Below the pieces are notes generated by a model that saw nothing but the letters and a program-made list of their open reading frames with translations, was not told the origin of the DNA and searched no databases. Below are positions 54,471 to 64,000 of a DNA stretch of 64,000 bases, piece after piece. Positions within the stretch are counted from its first letter, which is position 1; every line of letters starts with the position of its first letter. The stretch spans positions 1-64,000 of the forward strand of contig NZ_JHWJ01000014.1 of the NCBI RefSeq assembly GCF_000687555.1, read 5' to 3'. Both the position numbers and the translations under genes were made by a program. Source of the DNA: [Clostridium] aerotolerans DSM 5434. Lineage in GTDB: Bacteria; Bacillota; Clostridia; Lachnospirales; Lachnospiraceae.

Positions 54471-54696
54471 ATTTTTTATACCGTGTACTAGACTTAATAC
54501 ACGTATATTCCTCCTTCTACAAAAATAAAAAAGATTAATATTTCTAGATTTGTTTAATAAACTTACATGATCTTTTGCTTATATAATTTTAACCTAGTAA
54601 TTAAAATACGCCAAATGCATTTATAAATAATTATCATTCAAATCTTTTTATGTAAATAAAACTTTATTATAAAACTTAGTCTAGCCTTTATTATTT

Positions 54697-56565
54697 CTAT
54701 AAATCTAAGTTATTTAGATGATAAGTTGGTACAATATAGGTAACAGCCTCTTTTATACTATCAGAATCCCTATTAGCTATAGTATAAAGTTCTTTTAATT
54801 GGTTTTCAAAATGATCATGGTCAAAATCTAATGGCTTACCTATGTATATTGACTTGTTCGGCGTCTCTCTTAATCCTTCTTCATCCATAAGTATTTCTTC
54901 ATATAATTTCTCACCTGGCCTTAATCCTGTAAATTCAATCTTAATATCTTCTCCTGCCTCATAACCTGATAATTTTATAAGATTTTTAGCTAAATCAACA
55001 ATTTTAACTGGTTCTCCCATATTTAGGACAAAAATTTCCCCTCCTTCTGCATAAGCTCCTGCTTGTAAAACAAGAGAAACTGCTTCTGGTATAGTCATAA
55101 AATATCTTATTATATCAGGATGGGTAACAGTCACAGGTCCACCTTGTTCAATTTGTTTTTTAAATAAGGGGATTACTGATCCATTAGATCCAAGAACATT
55201 ACCAAACCTTACAGCAACAAATCTTGTGCGAGACCGTTTAGCCATCATTTGAATGATCATTTCGCACATGCGTTTAGAAGCTCCCATAATATTTGTTGGA
55301 TTAACAGCCTTATCTGTTGAAATAAGTACAAAACGTTCTACTCCGAAGCGATCAGCTGCCTGTGCAGTCTTGTAGGTTCCAAATACATTATTTTTTATTG
55401 CTTCATTAGGACTATCCTCCATTAAAGGTACATGTTTATGAGCTGCTGCATGAAAAACTATACTGGGTTTATATTTTTCAAAGATGGAGTTTACTCTATT
55501 ACTATTTCTAACCGATCCGATTAGATACTCAATATCAATATCTTTATATTTTGTATTTAATTCTTGTTGTAGATCATATATATTATTTTCATAAACATCA
55601 AATAAGATCAATTTTTTAGGATTATGATTTACAATTTGTCTACAAAGTTCTGAACCGATAGAACCTCCTCCTCCTGTAACCAATATCGTTTTTCCTTCTA
55701 TATATCCCATAATTTCATCGAGATTAGTTTTGATTTGCTCCCGGCCAAGAAGATCCTCTATTTCAACATTTCTTAATTGCGAGACCGAAACTTCTCCATT
55801 AACCAATTGATACATACCTGGAAGAACCTTTACATCAGCCCTAGTTACTTTACAAATTTTAATTATTTCTTTCCTTTCATTAGCAGAAACAGAAGGCATA
55901 GCTATATAGATATCATTAATATTAAATCTCTCAACTAAATCAGGAATGGCATCTCTATTACCATATACTTTAACACCATTAAGTATCTCTCCCACCTTAT
56001 ATTCACTATCATCTATGAAACATATTACCCTGCCTTTTGTATATTGACTATTTCGAACCTCTTTAAGCAATGCAGTTCCAGCACTCCCTGCACCAACTAT
56101 CATTATTCTTCTCTTGTCATTAATACCCTTTAATTGTAGGTCAAGGCTCTTTAATGCTCTATAAGAAAATCTCAATAACATCTCAAATCCAATAACAGAT
56201 ACAAAACAAATGGCAAAGTAACTCCTAGGAAGACTTAATTGTAACATAGTTACAATGGCAACTTGCACTAAACTCGCCATAAAACAAGCAGTAAAAATAT
56301 ATATGCTTTCTCTAAAGCCTGCCATTGACCATAGAATAGAATATAAATGCATTAACCAAAAAATAAATATTGTAGACAATATATAAAAAGGTATTATCTT
56401 AATAATTGCCATAATATATTCATTAGGTATATTCGCAATATTAAAATCGAAACGTACCCATACCCCTAGAAAAGAACTGGCAACTATTATTAATATATCG
56501 AATATTAAATACATAATCTTTCTAAAGTTTCTATGTCTAGCACTCAAATCACTAAGATGTGTCAT
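54697..56565 (-). CDS. Membrane UDP-HexNAc 4,6-dehydratase (PglF/WbpM/CapD type)
   Basis: The 622-residue product has four N-terminal transmembrane helices (1-125), a linker nucleotide-binding domain (IMIVGAGSAGTALL), and an SDR domain with TGGGGSIGSELCRQI (about 296) and STDKAVNPTNIMGASKR, in which Met replaces the catalytic Tyr, as in the PglF/WbpM family. It makes UDP-4-keto-6-deoxy-HexNAc, normally from UDP-GlcNAc. No PglE-type aminotransferase is next to it. 225 bases of AT-rich DNA separate it from the Wzz gene. Confidence 0.92.
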   Translation of the reverse strand: MTHLSDLSARHRNFRKIMYLIFDILIIVASSFLGVWVRFDFNIANIPNEYIMAIIKIIPFYILSTIFIFWLMHLYSILWSMAGFRESIYIFTACFMASLVQVAIVTMLQLSLPRSYFAICFVSVIGFEMLLRFSYRALKSLDLQLKGINDKRRIMIVGAGSAGTALLKEVRNSQYTKGRVICFIDDSEYKVGEILNGVKVYGNRDAIPDLVERFNINDIYIAMPSVSANERKEIIKICKVTRADVKVLPGMYQLVNGEVSVSQLRNVEIEDLLGREQIKTNLDEIMGYIEGKTILVTGGGGSIGSELCRQIVNHNPKKLILFDVYENNIYDLQQELNTKYKDIDIEYLIGSVRNSNRVNSIFEKYKPSIVFHAAAHKHVPLMEDSPNEAIKNNVFGTYKTAQAADRFGVERFVLISTDKAVNPTNIMGASKRMCEMIIQMMAKRSRTRFVAVRFGNVLGSNGSVIPLFKKQIEQGGPVTVTHPDIIRYFMTIPEAVSLVLQAGAYAEGGEIFVLNMGEPVKIVDLAKNLIKLSGYEAGEDIKIEFTGLRPGEKLYEEILMDEEGLRETPNKSIYIGKPLDFDHDHFENQLKELYTIANRDSDSIKEAVTYIVPTYHLNNLDL

Positions 56566-56820
56566 TTAACTTTTCCCCTTTTATAATCTTATCAGCTAAT
56601 ATAAATATATATTAATAACAGTATTCCTATAATAGTTTCCTAAATGTTACTCATCAAGTTTTTTAATATAAATACTTCTTAATTCAACTGTAATTAATAG
56701 AATTAAGAATATCTAGATCAGTTATTACAATCAAATATCAAAATAAGAAATAGCAAAAAGGAGAGTAATTGATGGAACTTTCTATTAAAACACTTAACAG
56801 TATTTATATAGTAATATTTA

Positions 56821-58005
56821 TTAATCTCTTTGATACAAATCTCTAGTATAAACTTTTTCTTTTACATCGTCCAATACATTATCATAACGATTCACTACAA
56901 TTACATCTGAAATACGTTTAAACTCATCCAAGTTTTTATATACCTTAGAATTATAAAAATAATCCTCTTTTATTGATGGTTCAAATACAATAACATCAAT
57001 ACCTTTAGCTTTAATCCGTTTCATGATTCCCTGAATCGAGGACTGGCGAAAATTATCAGAGTTGGCCTTCATTGTTAATCTATATATTCCCACTACATTT
57101 GGATTAAGGAGAAGTATTTGTGAGGCAATAAAATTTTTCCTTGTCGTATTAGAATCTACTATAGCACCTATTATATTATTAGGTACATCTTTATAATTGG
57201 CATATAGCTGTTTTGTGTCTTTAGGCAAACAGTAGCCTCCATATCCAAATGATGGATTATTATAATGCCCTCCAATACGAGGGTCTAAACCAACACCTTC
57301 AATTATTTGAGCAGTATTTAACCCCCTCACTTCTGCATATGTATCTAATTCATTAAAAAAAGCTATACGTAAAGCTAAGTAAGTATTTGAAAATAATTTT
57401 ATTGCTTCTGCTTCTGTTAAATCCACAAATAACGTCGGTATATTTTGTTTTATGGCACCCTCTTGCAATATACAAGCAAATTGCTCTGCTTTGGACTTTA
57501 ATTTTGCATTCCCCCTCGGACAGCCTATAACGATTCTTGAAGGGTAGAGATTATCATATAATGCCCTCCCCTCTCTTAAAAATTCCGGGGAAAAGATAAT
57601 ATTATCTAAATTATATTTCTTTCTTATATTTGCAGTAAATCCAACTGGAACAGTGGATTTAATTACCATAGTTGCTTTAGGATTATATTCCATGACTTGC
57701 TGTATAACAATCTCTACACTTGATGTATCAAAATAATTTCTTTCTGGATCATAATCAGTAGGTGTTGATATTATCACATAGTCTGCACCTTGATAAGCCA
57801 TTTGAGGGTCAATTGTAGCAAATAAATTTAGTTTTCGATTACTTAAATACGTAGAAATATCTTCATCAATAAGCGGTGAAACTTTACTATTTATCATATC
57901 AACCTTTTCTTCCACAACATCTAAAGCTAAAACTTCGTGATGTTGAGATAAAAGTATTGCATTGGATAATCCAACATAACCAATTCCTACTATTGTAATT
58001 TTCAT
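56821..58005 (-). CDS. ugd: UDP-glucose 6-dehydrogenase
   Basis: This enzyme oxidises UDP-glucose to UDP-glucuronate using two NAD. The 394-residue product has the Rossmann start [48 protein letters not shown] (residues 139-157) and the catalytic Cys259 in [12 protein letters not shown]. It is very close in layout to E. coli Ugd. GAGG precedes the ATG. It implies a uronic-acid-containing polymer. 255 bases of AT-rich DNA without a gene follow before the dehydratase. Confidence 0.93.
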   Translation of the reverse strand: MKITIVGIGYVGLSNAILLSQHHEVLALDVVEEKVDMINSKVSPLIDEDISTYLSNRKLNLFATIDPQMAYQGADYVIISTPTDYDPERNYFDTSSVEIVIQQVMEYNPKATMVIKSTVPVGFTANIRKKYNLDNIIFSPEFLREGRALYDNLYPSRIVIGCPRGNAKLKSKAEQFACILQEGAIKQNIPTLFVDLTEAEAIKLFSNTYLALRIAFFNELDTYAEVRGLNTAQIIEGVGLDPRIGGHYNNPSFGYGGYCLPKDTKQLYANYKDVPNNIIGAIVDSNTTRKNFIASQILLLNPNVVGIYRLTMKANSDNFRQSSIQGIMKRIKAKGIDVIVFEPSIKEDYFYNSKVYKNLDEFKRISDVIVVNRYDNVLDDVKEKVYTRDLYQRD

Positions 58006-58070
58006 CTAATTACCTCTTTCTTGACATAGATATCTTAAATTTATTAATCAGTATTTAATGTGAATTATAA

Positions 58071-59003
58071 TTACTCAACAACTTTGCCTGGGTAATAGTA
58101 TTTATTTATCCCCAATCTATGTGCCTTTGAATCTTTAATGACATCTAAGTTAAGCCTACTACAAAATATAAAATAGGCCTGATTTTCAGATTTTCTAAAT
58201 GACTTAACTTTATAATATATCCATCTATACAAATGATATATATACCTATAGCTTGTATAGATAAGAGCAAATCTTGAATGCCTCTTACCCATATCTATTG
58301 CGTTTCTATATCCATAATAACTTTTCCAATTCAATCTTTTATTTTCATCAATTGTAGTTTTATGATAAATTATAGCACTGTTAACATTCTTAATTTTGGT
58401 ATATTTAATGACTCTCATTGAATATTCTGTATCGTCATACCAAATAAAATACTCTTTAAGCGGCAGACCTATTTTATGGATTACCTCAGTACTAACCATT
58501 AAACCACAAAAAGTAGATAAGTCATAAAGAAAGGATGAACTACTATATTCATCAATTTTAACATCTTTTTTTTGCATGAGAATAGAATTTACAAGATTTC
58601 TACGGTGAGATGTATCTACATTGCCATTAACCAATACCGGGCCAGAATACGCAAAGATACTCTCCTCAATTTCATCATATATATTCTTTAAGAAGCAAGG
58701 ATCTAACATGGCATCGTCGTCTATTAGTAATACATAGTCCATATTATTATCAACTTTAGTTACCCCTAGTGAAAATCCTCCTGCTCCACCAATATTTTTT
58801 TCTGTGGTATATATATTTAGTATATCACAATCATCTTTAATTTTAGATAGATACTTATCAGTACCATCCGTGCTACAATTATTAATTATAATAATCTCAT
58901 CAAACTTTTTATTTTGATTTATGACATTTTCTAGACACTCTTTTAAAAGTTCTAATCTATTATAAGTTACAATAACAACTGAAAACTTAAAATCTTTCTT
59001 CAT
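58071..59003 (-). CDS. GT2 glycosyltransferase (GlfT/galactofuranosyl-like)
   Basis: The 310-residue product has a GT-A fold with SVVIVTYNRLELLKECL, INNCSTDGT, NIGGAGGFSLG (a motif typical of galactofuranosyl/rhamnosyl transferases such as GlfT1) and LIDDDAMLDP as the DxD site. WYDDTEYSMR is the probable catalytic base region. The C-terminus is basic and aromatic, consistent with membrane contact. The gene has the AT-rich codon use of its cluster. No UDP-galactopyranose mutase is visible in the window, so the donor is uncertain. Confidence 0.85.
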   Translation of the reverse strand: MKKDFKFSVVIVTYNRLELLKECLENVINQNKKFDEIIIINNCSTDGTDKYLSKIKDDCDILNIYTTEKNIGGAGGFSLGVTKVDNNMDYVLLIDDDAMLDPCFLKNIYDEIEESIFAYSGPVLVNGNVDTSHRRNLVNSILMQKKDVKIDEYSSSSFLYDLSTFCGLMVSTEVIHKIGLPLKEYFIWYDDTEYSMRVIKYTKIKNVNSAIIYHKTTIDENKRLNWKSYYGYRNAIDMGKRHSRFALIYTSYRYIYHLYRWIYYKVKSFRKSENQAYFIFCSRLNLDVIKDSKAHRLGINKYYYPGKVVE

Positions 59004-59180
59004 AATTACAACTCCATTCTAAGAAACTTTTACTAGATGGCATATCTTAGTAGATATATAATAAACTTAAAAATAAAACAATATAACTATAGTAATTAAG
59101 AAATAAATATATTCTCTGCCATATTTAAATTACTATGAAAGAAAATCAATAATACTCCCAATCTCTTTCTTAAACATTAT

Positions 59181-60434
59181 TTAAAAATCCTGTTTTAAAT
59201 ATAACTTTTCACCAAATACCTTATCTATAAAATATGCATATAGTAAAATAATTATATAAATAGATTGCCCCCACATGTATGAATAAAAAGACAATGCTAA
59301 AACCGAGCTAATCCACGATGTACATACATCACAGAAAAAACTGGTACGTTTAGGATTATAAAATAATCCTGCAACTGTTCCCATCAAAAAAGGTCCAATT
59401 ATAAAACCTGCAAATGAATAATCCATATAGAATGTTCTAAAAAAAGTATATACATTAGTACTTTCATGCGCAATATCTATAAACTCCGAGTGTGAAGAAA
59501 GAATACTATTATTACTAACGATATTTAGACGTGATAAAACTCGATAGAATATAGTAAAGGAATTTTTACCAAGTGCAACTTCGCTAGTATATAGTGATAT
59601 GTACTTTGCTAAAGCTTCTACAGAACCAGAAAAATAGAAAAATGCTTTATTGATTACAACTTGAATGATTGATTCACCAAATTGACTATAATTTCTTTGC
59701 TTACCAATGACTAAAAGAAAACCAAAAATAACCAATGCCAAAATAGGAATATATCGCAAAAATATCCTTTTTTGTATTTTTATATTTATTAAATTATTCA
59801 TACATGTTATAAATAAAACTGACAAAAAGACTATGAAACACATTTTAGACATAGTTACTATAGCATATAGTAATTCCAAGAGACTCCATACAAAGATATA
59901 CCTTATTTTTATTTTCTTATTGATTGTTGAATATATTCCAACAGTAACATATCCTAACATAGCATTAATATTCAAAAAAAACTCTGTGAAGTTTTCTATT
60001 AGTCCACTTTCTCTAACTAGATACAAATTTCTTACATAGGTATTATTTGATAGAAACATAGAAAAAGATCCAGCTAATGAAAATACAACATAGGACATAT
60101 ATATTAGACGTAAAATCTCAATTATTGTTAATATAAACAATATCTTCTTCATTATATCTTCATTATATACATAACTACATCTATTAACATTAACTATATT
60201 CGTTTTCGCAAATAACCAAAATCCAATGGCTAAGGCTGTAATTCCACTTAAAATAAGTATATAAGCTGTATTTGTATAATACTGTTTTTCAAAATATAAT
60301 TTATGAACAATCAAAACAAAAAACCAAACATATATAAAAATAGACAAAGGATTTAATATCTTATAATTGGTTTTTAAATATTGTTTATTTATGGTATTAA
60401 AAAGTATTATCATAATAATACAAATAAAGAACAT
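59181..60434 (-). CDS. Wzy-like polysaccharide polymerase
   Basis: The 417-residue protein is almost entirely membrane-embedded, with about 10-12 hydrophobic segments and one larger external loop (about 270-320). This and its place in a glycan cluster with Wzz suggest an oligosaccharide-repeat polymerase. Wzy proteins have little sequence similarity, so the call rests on topology and context. No Wzx flippase is within the window. Confidence 0.7.
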   Translation of the reverse strand: MFFICIIMIILFNTINKQYLKTNYKILNPLSIFIYVWFFVLIVHKLYFEKQYYTNTAYILILSGITALAIGFWLFAKTNIVNVNRCSYVYNEDIMKKILFILTIIEILRLIYMSYVVFSLAGSFSMFLSNNTYVRNLYLVRESGLIENFTEFFLNINAMLGYVTVGIYSTINKKIKIRYIFVWSLLELLYAIVTMSKMCFIVFLSVLFITCMNNLINIKIQKRIFLRYIPILALVIFGFLLVIGKQRNYSQFGESIIQVVINKAFFYFSGSVEALAKYISLYTSEVALGKNSFTIFYRVLSRLNIVSNNSILSSHSEFIDIAHESTNVYTFFRTFYMDYSFAGFIIGPFLMGTVAGLFYNPKRTSFFCDVCTSWISSVLALSFYSYMWGQSIYIIILLYAYFIDKVFGEKLYLKQDF

Positions 60435-60457
60435 GTTGCTACTCCTCTATGTTATTT

Positions 60458-61285
60458 TTATATTAATTCACTTTTTGATTGCATTTTTTCGTAATAGTAA
60501 ATAATAGATTTTCTAAGTTCATTATTTTCATTAATATTAGATATTCCAACACTTCCATCTTCTTTATGAAGAATTAAAATATCTGTTGTAAATACGGTAT
60601 TTATACCTAAATGTTTTAACTTATGAGCTAACAGGGCTTCTTCCGCAAATAAGAACATATTATTATCATATACTATATTAATTTTATCTAAAGCTTTTTT
60701 CGAAAAAATTATAAAACTTCCATGTGCTGCAAAAATACTTTTTTTATTTACTTTAAAAATTTTAATTATTAATAAAAAAAATACTCTAATAATTTTATTT
60801 AATGCTAGTCCGCAATAGAGAATTAGTGTTTTTTTTCGTTTATAACCATAATAAATAAAAAACTCAGCAGCTTTAAAATTTACTGCCCAATATGGATTTT
60901 GATTTTTTTTTGACAGAGTTACAATTTGAGGAGCAAATACCACTTCATTATGTTTGTATAGATCAAAATCTAAATCATTTTTTCTTATTATTATATCTGG
61001 ATTTGATACAATTAAAAAATCAAAGATATAATTAGCTTTGCAATATTCTATTCCTTTGTTATTTCCATAACTATAACCTTTGTTATCTATACTTAGAAAA
61101 TCACAGTTATTTTTTATAGCAATTTGTCGTATTTCCGTTTCAGAATATTCATCATAGTAAGAATTAACGATTATTATTTTATAATCCTTAAATTTATTTT
61201 TAAGACTCTCAAACAATTCAAGTAAATCACTATGGTCTCTGTAAGTTAAAACTACAATTACATAAGTATACTTTTTCTTATCCAT
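60458..61285 (-). CDS. GT2 glycosyltransferase (WbbL-like)
   Basis: The 275-residue GT-A protein has YVIVVLTYRDHSDLLELFES, IVNSYYDE, YSYGNNKGIEYC and LIVSNPDIII, where NPD takes the place of DxD, as in some WbbL-type enzymes. AAHGSFIIFSKKAL and FAEEALLAHKLK form the acceptor region. A hydrophobic patch (about 166-185) may anchor it to the membrane. It lies 7 bases downstream of the next GT2 gene in the cluster. Confidence 0.82.
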   Translation of the reverse strand: MDKKKYTYVIVVLTYRDHSDLLELFESLKNKFKDYKIIIVNSYYDEYSETEIRQIAIKNNCDFLSIDNKGYSYGNNKGIEYCKANYIFDFLIVSNPDIIIRKNDLDFDLYKHNEVVFAPQIVTLSKKNQNPYWAVNFKAAEFFIYYGYKRKKTLILYCGLALNKIIRVFFLLIIKIFKVNKKSIFAAHGSFIIFSKKALDKINIVYDNNMFLFAEEALLAHKLKHLGINTVFTTDILILHKEDGSVGISNINENNELRKSIIYYYEKMQSKSELI

Positions 61286-61292
61286 GTTAATC

Positions 61293-62069
61293 TCACTTTA
61301 TTAAGTATTTTCTTAATGCATTAAGAATAAACCAAAATGTGTTATAGTAAGCTTTAATTATATTCACTTTCTCTTGATATACTTGAACAGACCAAACTTG
61401 TTTAATACTTTTAAGTTTATTAGATGATAATGACCCTTTAGTAATTCGATACTTCACTAGCCCCTCATTTATTCCGTATGCCACTGCACCACCTCTCAGT
61501 AAAAAAAGCCAGGTTGCATAATCTTGTCCAGATCTTAGCATTGGCATGTGAAATACACCATGAAAATTTCTATCTACTATAACAGATGAAGTAGCAATCA
61601 CTGTATTCTTCAATAAAATATTATAATCCAACTTATTAATTACGTTTCGTTTTTTTCTAATTACATTTCCCTGTTCATCGATCATTACAATTGCTGTATA
61701 AGAAATTGATGCTCGTTTGCTCTCCATCAATAAAATCTGCTTTTCTATTTTTATAGGTTCCCATATATCATCACTATCCAAAAAAGCTACATACTGTCCA
61801 CAAGCTAAGTCAAGACCAATATTTCTGGCTACTGCAACTCCTTGATTATTAACTTGACGATAGTAAGAAATATTATTATATAATTCACTATAATGCTTTA
61901 TAATCAAAGGTGTGCTATCTTTTGAACAATCATCAATGATTATAATTTCAACTTTTTTATAGGTTTGATTTATAACAGACTCTATTGATTGTTTTAAAAA
62001 TCGCTCCGCATTATATACAGGAATAATAACTGAAACTAAACCATTTTCAAAGTTTCTATTTAAACTCAT
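61293..62069 (-). CDS. GT2 glycosyltransferase
   Basis: The 258-residue GT-A protein has VSVIIPVYNAERFLKQSIES, IIIDDCSKDST, NNQGVAVARNIGLDLA and FLDSDDIWEP (DxD). LRSGQDYATWLFLLRGG is the acceptor-site region. It resembles capsular glycosyltransferases of the WcaA/CpsI kind. It is 13 bases after the aminotransferase stop and almost adjoins the following GT2 gene, so it is part of one operon. Confidence 0.85.
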   Translation of the reverse strand: MSLNRNFENGLVSVIIPVYNAERFLKQSIESVINQTYKKVEIIIIDDCSKDSTPLIIKHYSELYNNISYYRQVNNQGVAVARNIGLDLACGQYVAFLDSDDIWEPIKIEKQILLMESKRASISYTAIVMIDEQGNVIRKKRNVINKLDYNILLKNTVIATSSVIVDRNFHGVFHMPMLRSGQDYATWLFLLRGGAVAYGINEGLVKYRITKGSLSSNKLKSIKQVWSVQVYQEKVNIIKAYYNTFWFILNALRKYLIK

Positions 62070-62082
62070 TATATTCTACCTA

Positions 62083-63015
62083 TTAACTATATATTGGAGT
62101 AAGCCATTTAGAATACTCCTGTGAATCACCAGTTACAACTCTCAAATATTCTTTATGTATTTTATCAGTAATCGGGCCCTTCTCCCCATTATTTATCAGA
62201 TACTTATCAATAGAAAAGATTGGCGTTATCTCCATTGCAGAACCACATAAAAAAGCTTCATCACACAAATACAGTTCCGTCCTATCAATACTCCGTTCCT
62301 GAACTGCTAAACCCAGTTCTTTCGCTATAACTATTATTGTATCACGAGTTATACTTTCCAAAACACTATCTGTTATAAGCGGTGTAATTAGTACATTGTC
62401 CCTTACTATAAATATACAAGACCCTGGACCTTCTGCTACCGTTCCACGGTTGTTTAGAAATATAGTAGTATCATAGCCATTATTTAAGGCTTCTATTTGA
62501 GCCATCCTACTATTGATATAATTGGCACCGCACTTAATTCTTGGAGATATTGAATTATCATTAATACGTTGCCAAGAGCTCACACAACAATTCAATCCAT
62601 TTTTATTATATTCAGAATTTGATTTTGCTTTTGGTATGGGTGAAATAAACATATTTATGGTTCCATGTGAAGCCCATGAGCCAAATCCATCTACAAATAT
62701 TGTTTGTCTAACCGAGATATCTTCTCTATATTCATTAGCAATAATTGTATTAAATAATGCAGCTTCCAAATCTTTTATTGTATATTTATCTTCTAGCTGC
62801 ATTAATTTTTGTGATCTCTTAAGTCTTTTTAAATGATCATTTAAACGAAATGCATACAGATTTTGTTTCTTATCACTCCAATAGCATCGAATTCCTTCAA
62901 AAACGTTCAACCCAAATTGTGATGTAGGAGATAATACATTAATATTAGCCTCATTTACAGGCACTATTTTACCTCCTAACCACACCCTACGCTCATCGAC
63001 TGTGAATTTTGCCAT
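62083..63015 (-). CDS. Class IV (branched-chain-type) aminotransferase
   Basis: The 310-residue fold-type IV PLP enzyme resembles IlvE. It has GLNVFEGIRCYW, the PLP Lys161 (IKCGANYINSR), NNRGTVAEGPGSCIF (Glu195) and a late LCDEAFLCGSAMEI. A branched-chain aminotransferase in a capsule cluster is unusual; it may amino-transfer a keto acid or make an amino-acid decoration on the glycan. It neighbours a phosphoglycosyl transferase and a PLP decarboxylase-like protein. Confidence 0.88.
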   Translation of the reverse strand: MAKFTVDERRVWLGGKIVPVNEANINVLSPTSQFGLNVFEGIRCYWSDKKQNLYAFRLNDHLKRLKRSQKLMQLEDKYTIKDLEAALFNTIIANEYREDISVRQTIFVDGFGSWASHGTINMFISPIPKAKSNSEYNKNGLNCCVSSWQRINDNSISPRIKCGANYINSRMAQIEALNNGYDTTIFLNNRGTVAEGPGSCIFIVRDNVLITPLITDSVLESITRDTIIVIAKELGLAVQERSIDRTELYLCDEAFLCGSAMEITPIFSIDKYLINNGEKGPITDKIHKEYLRVVTGDSQEYSKWLTPIYS

Positions 63016-63053
63016 AATTAATACTCCTCTCTATATCGTTATTAGCTACTGAT

Positions 63054-63746
63054 TTATTCTTCCTGATGTGCTCTTCTGATTATCTCGATTTCTTGCATTT
63101 TTGCAGACTCTTGGTCATCAATGATACCAGATATTTTATCTTCATATATGCTATTTCTCTTAAATACACTAGAAAATGTTTTTACAAGAATTAATAAATC
63201 TATTAGTATACCTCTTTTTATAAATAAGTCAATATACTCATTATCTAGATTAACCTTTTCATCCCACGTTATCTCATTTCTTCCTTTAATTTGGGCGTAA
63301 CCTGTTATACCAGGTAAAACACTAAAACGTCTCTTATATCGTCTATTTAAGGTTTCATAGTCACCTAATTCATATGTTACACAAGGTCTTGGTCCAACCA
63401 AACTCATATCCCCTTTAATTACGTTAATTAGCTGAGGAAGCTCATCTAAGCTAGTATTTCTTAAAAAATCACCAAATCTTGTCACTCTAGGATCATTTGA
63501 ATAATTAAACAGACCAGCTCCTGTCTTTTCTGCATTTACAATCATCGTACGGAACTTTAATATCATAAACTCTTTACCATTTAAAGATAAGCGGGCTTGC
63601 TTAAAAAAAATGGGCCCCCTTGAATCAATCTTTAAAAAAAGCGATATTACTATAAATAAAGGAATTAACAATAATAATAACGTAACTGAAATTAATATAT
63701 CTAATCCCCTTTTGAAATAAAGATCTGATTTTCTAAATTTATACAT
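63054..63746 (-). CDS. Phosphoglycosyl transferase (PglC-like sugar transferase)
   Basis: The 230-residue monotopic enzyme has one N-terminal membrane segment (about 14-40) and the catalytic core FKQARLSLNGKEF, ILKFRTMIVNAEKTG, NTSLDELPQLINVIKGDMSLV (Asp-Glu dyad), GPRP and LPGITGYAQIKGRNEI. It is the short form, without the extra membrane domain of the enzyme at 29465-30883, so this cluster starts its own glycan, probably from a UDP-HexNAc sugar. The C-terminus is charged. Confidence 0.9.
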   Translation of the reverse strand: MYKFRKSDLYFKRGLDILISVTLLLLLIPLFIVISLFLKIDSRGPIFFKQARLSLNGKEFMILKFRTMIVNAEKTGAGLFNYSNDPRVTRFGDFLRNTSLDELPQLINVIKGDMSLVGPRPCVTYELGDYETLNRRYKRRFSVLPGITGYAQIKGRNEITWDEKVNLDNEYIDLFIKRGILIDLLILVKTFSSVFKRNSIYEDKISGIIDDQESAKMQEIEIIRRAHQEE

Positions 63747-63812
63747 AAATTTATGACTCCTATATTTTATTACGAAAAAGTGTACTTATAAAAATAAAAA
63801 TTCACAATAAAC

Positions 63813-64000
63813 TTAATTGAATTCAAAGCTATAAGTATGAAATATATCATCAAAATTTTCTTTTCTCTTTATTAACCTAACCTCTTCTCCATCATATTCA
63901 AGGACGGAAAAGTTCGGCAAAATAAAAGGAGGTTTTAATACTATGGAATATGACCCTACATTATCAAATACTATGTAATCCTCAACAGCTAATTTTCCTG
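63813..64000 (-). CDS. C-terminal fragment of a PLP-dependent decarboxylase-like protein
   Basis: The minus strand is open from the window edge to TAA at 63815-63813 and encodes the last 62 residues. GKLAVEDYIVFDNVGSYSIV and LKPPFILPNFSVLEYDGEEV resemble the C-terminal end of Orn/Lys/Arg or diaminopimelate-type decarboxylases, where a VGAY-like motif lies by the active site. The start is outside the window. It is probably the gene preceding the phosphoglycosyl transferase in the operon. The substrate is unknown. Confidence 0.6.
   Translation of the reverse strand, partial: GKLAVEDYIVFDNVGSYSIVLKPPFILPNFSVLEYDGEEVRLIKRKENFDDIFHTYSFEFN

Overview
The window looks like a chromosome segment of an anaerobic Gram-positive bacterium of the class Clostridia, most likely a Lachnospiraceae (Lacrimispora / Clostridium sphenoides-like). 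The evidence is the SCIFF peptide with its radical SAM maturase beside yajC, tgt and a TIGR04086 membrane protein, a long-form HPF, a frameshift-containing prfB, strong AGGAGG ribosome binding sites, and clostridial wall-binding repeats. The genus is an inference from gene content; no rRNA is present.

Region 1 (1-29.5 kb) is mostly housekeeping and mostly on the minus strand. It holds two tRNA-Ser genes behind one promoter, ispD, and the tRNA t6A genes tsaD/tsaB/tsaE with rimI and RNase Z. Then come tex, an aspartate-family operon (ACT regulator, hom, lysC) with a hairpin leader, and prfB with its +1 frameshift site. secA and hpf follow, separated by a cluster of DnaA boxes, then trxB, a FabG-like reductase, yajC-tgt, the SCIFF system, lspA, a ClpX-like unfoldase, an HtrA protease and an LCP ligase.

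Region 2 (29.5-40.4 kb) is a minus-strand surface-glycan operon. It starts at a TPP-dependent acetolactate-synthase-like enzyme and continues through a sugar epimerase, a C-methyltransferase-like protein, an NADP secondary-alcohol-dehydrogenase-like protein, three GT2 glycosyltransferases and a phosphoglycosyl transferase. The LCP ligase lies just downstream. Together the genes could make an unusual, perhaps carbon-branched, sugar, assemble it on undecaprenyl phosphate and attach it to the wall.

Region 3 (40.6-52.8 kb) is accessory. It has a secreted wall-binding-repeat protein, a zinc-ribbon coiled-coil protein facing a 49-residue coiled-coil protein across a hairpin that contains both stop codons, about 1.4 kb without genes, a 2047-residue secreted GH59 (galactocerebrosidase-like) enzyme with wall-binding repeats, and a decayed IS66 element.

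Region 4 (53.1-64.0 kb) is visibly more AT-rich and holds a second capsule/exopolysaccharide cluster. It contains a Wzz-like protein carrying a kinase-like domain without a P-loop, a UDP-HexNAc 4,6-dehydratase, a UDP-glucose dehydrogenase, three glycosyltransferases, a Wzy-like polymerase, a class IV aminotransferase, a second phosphoglycosyl transferase and the C-terminal end of a PLP decarboxylase-like protein. The base composition and the adjoining IS remnant suggest horizontal acquisition. The cluster runs off the right edge.
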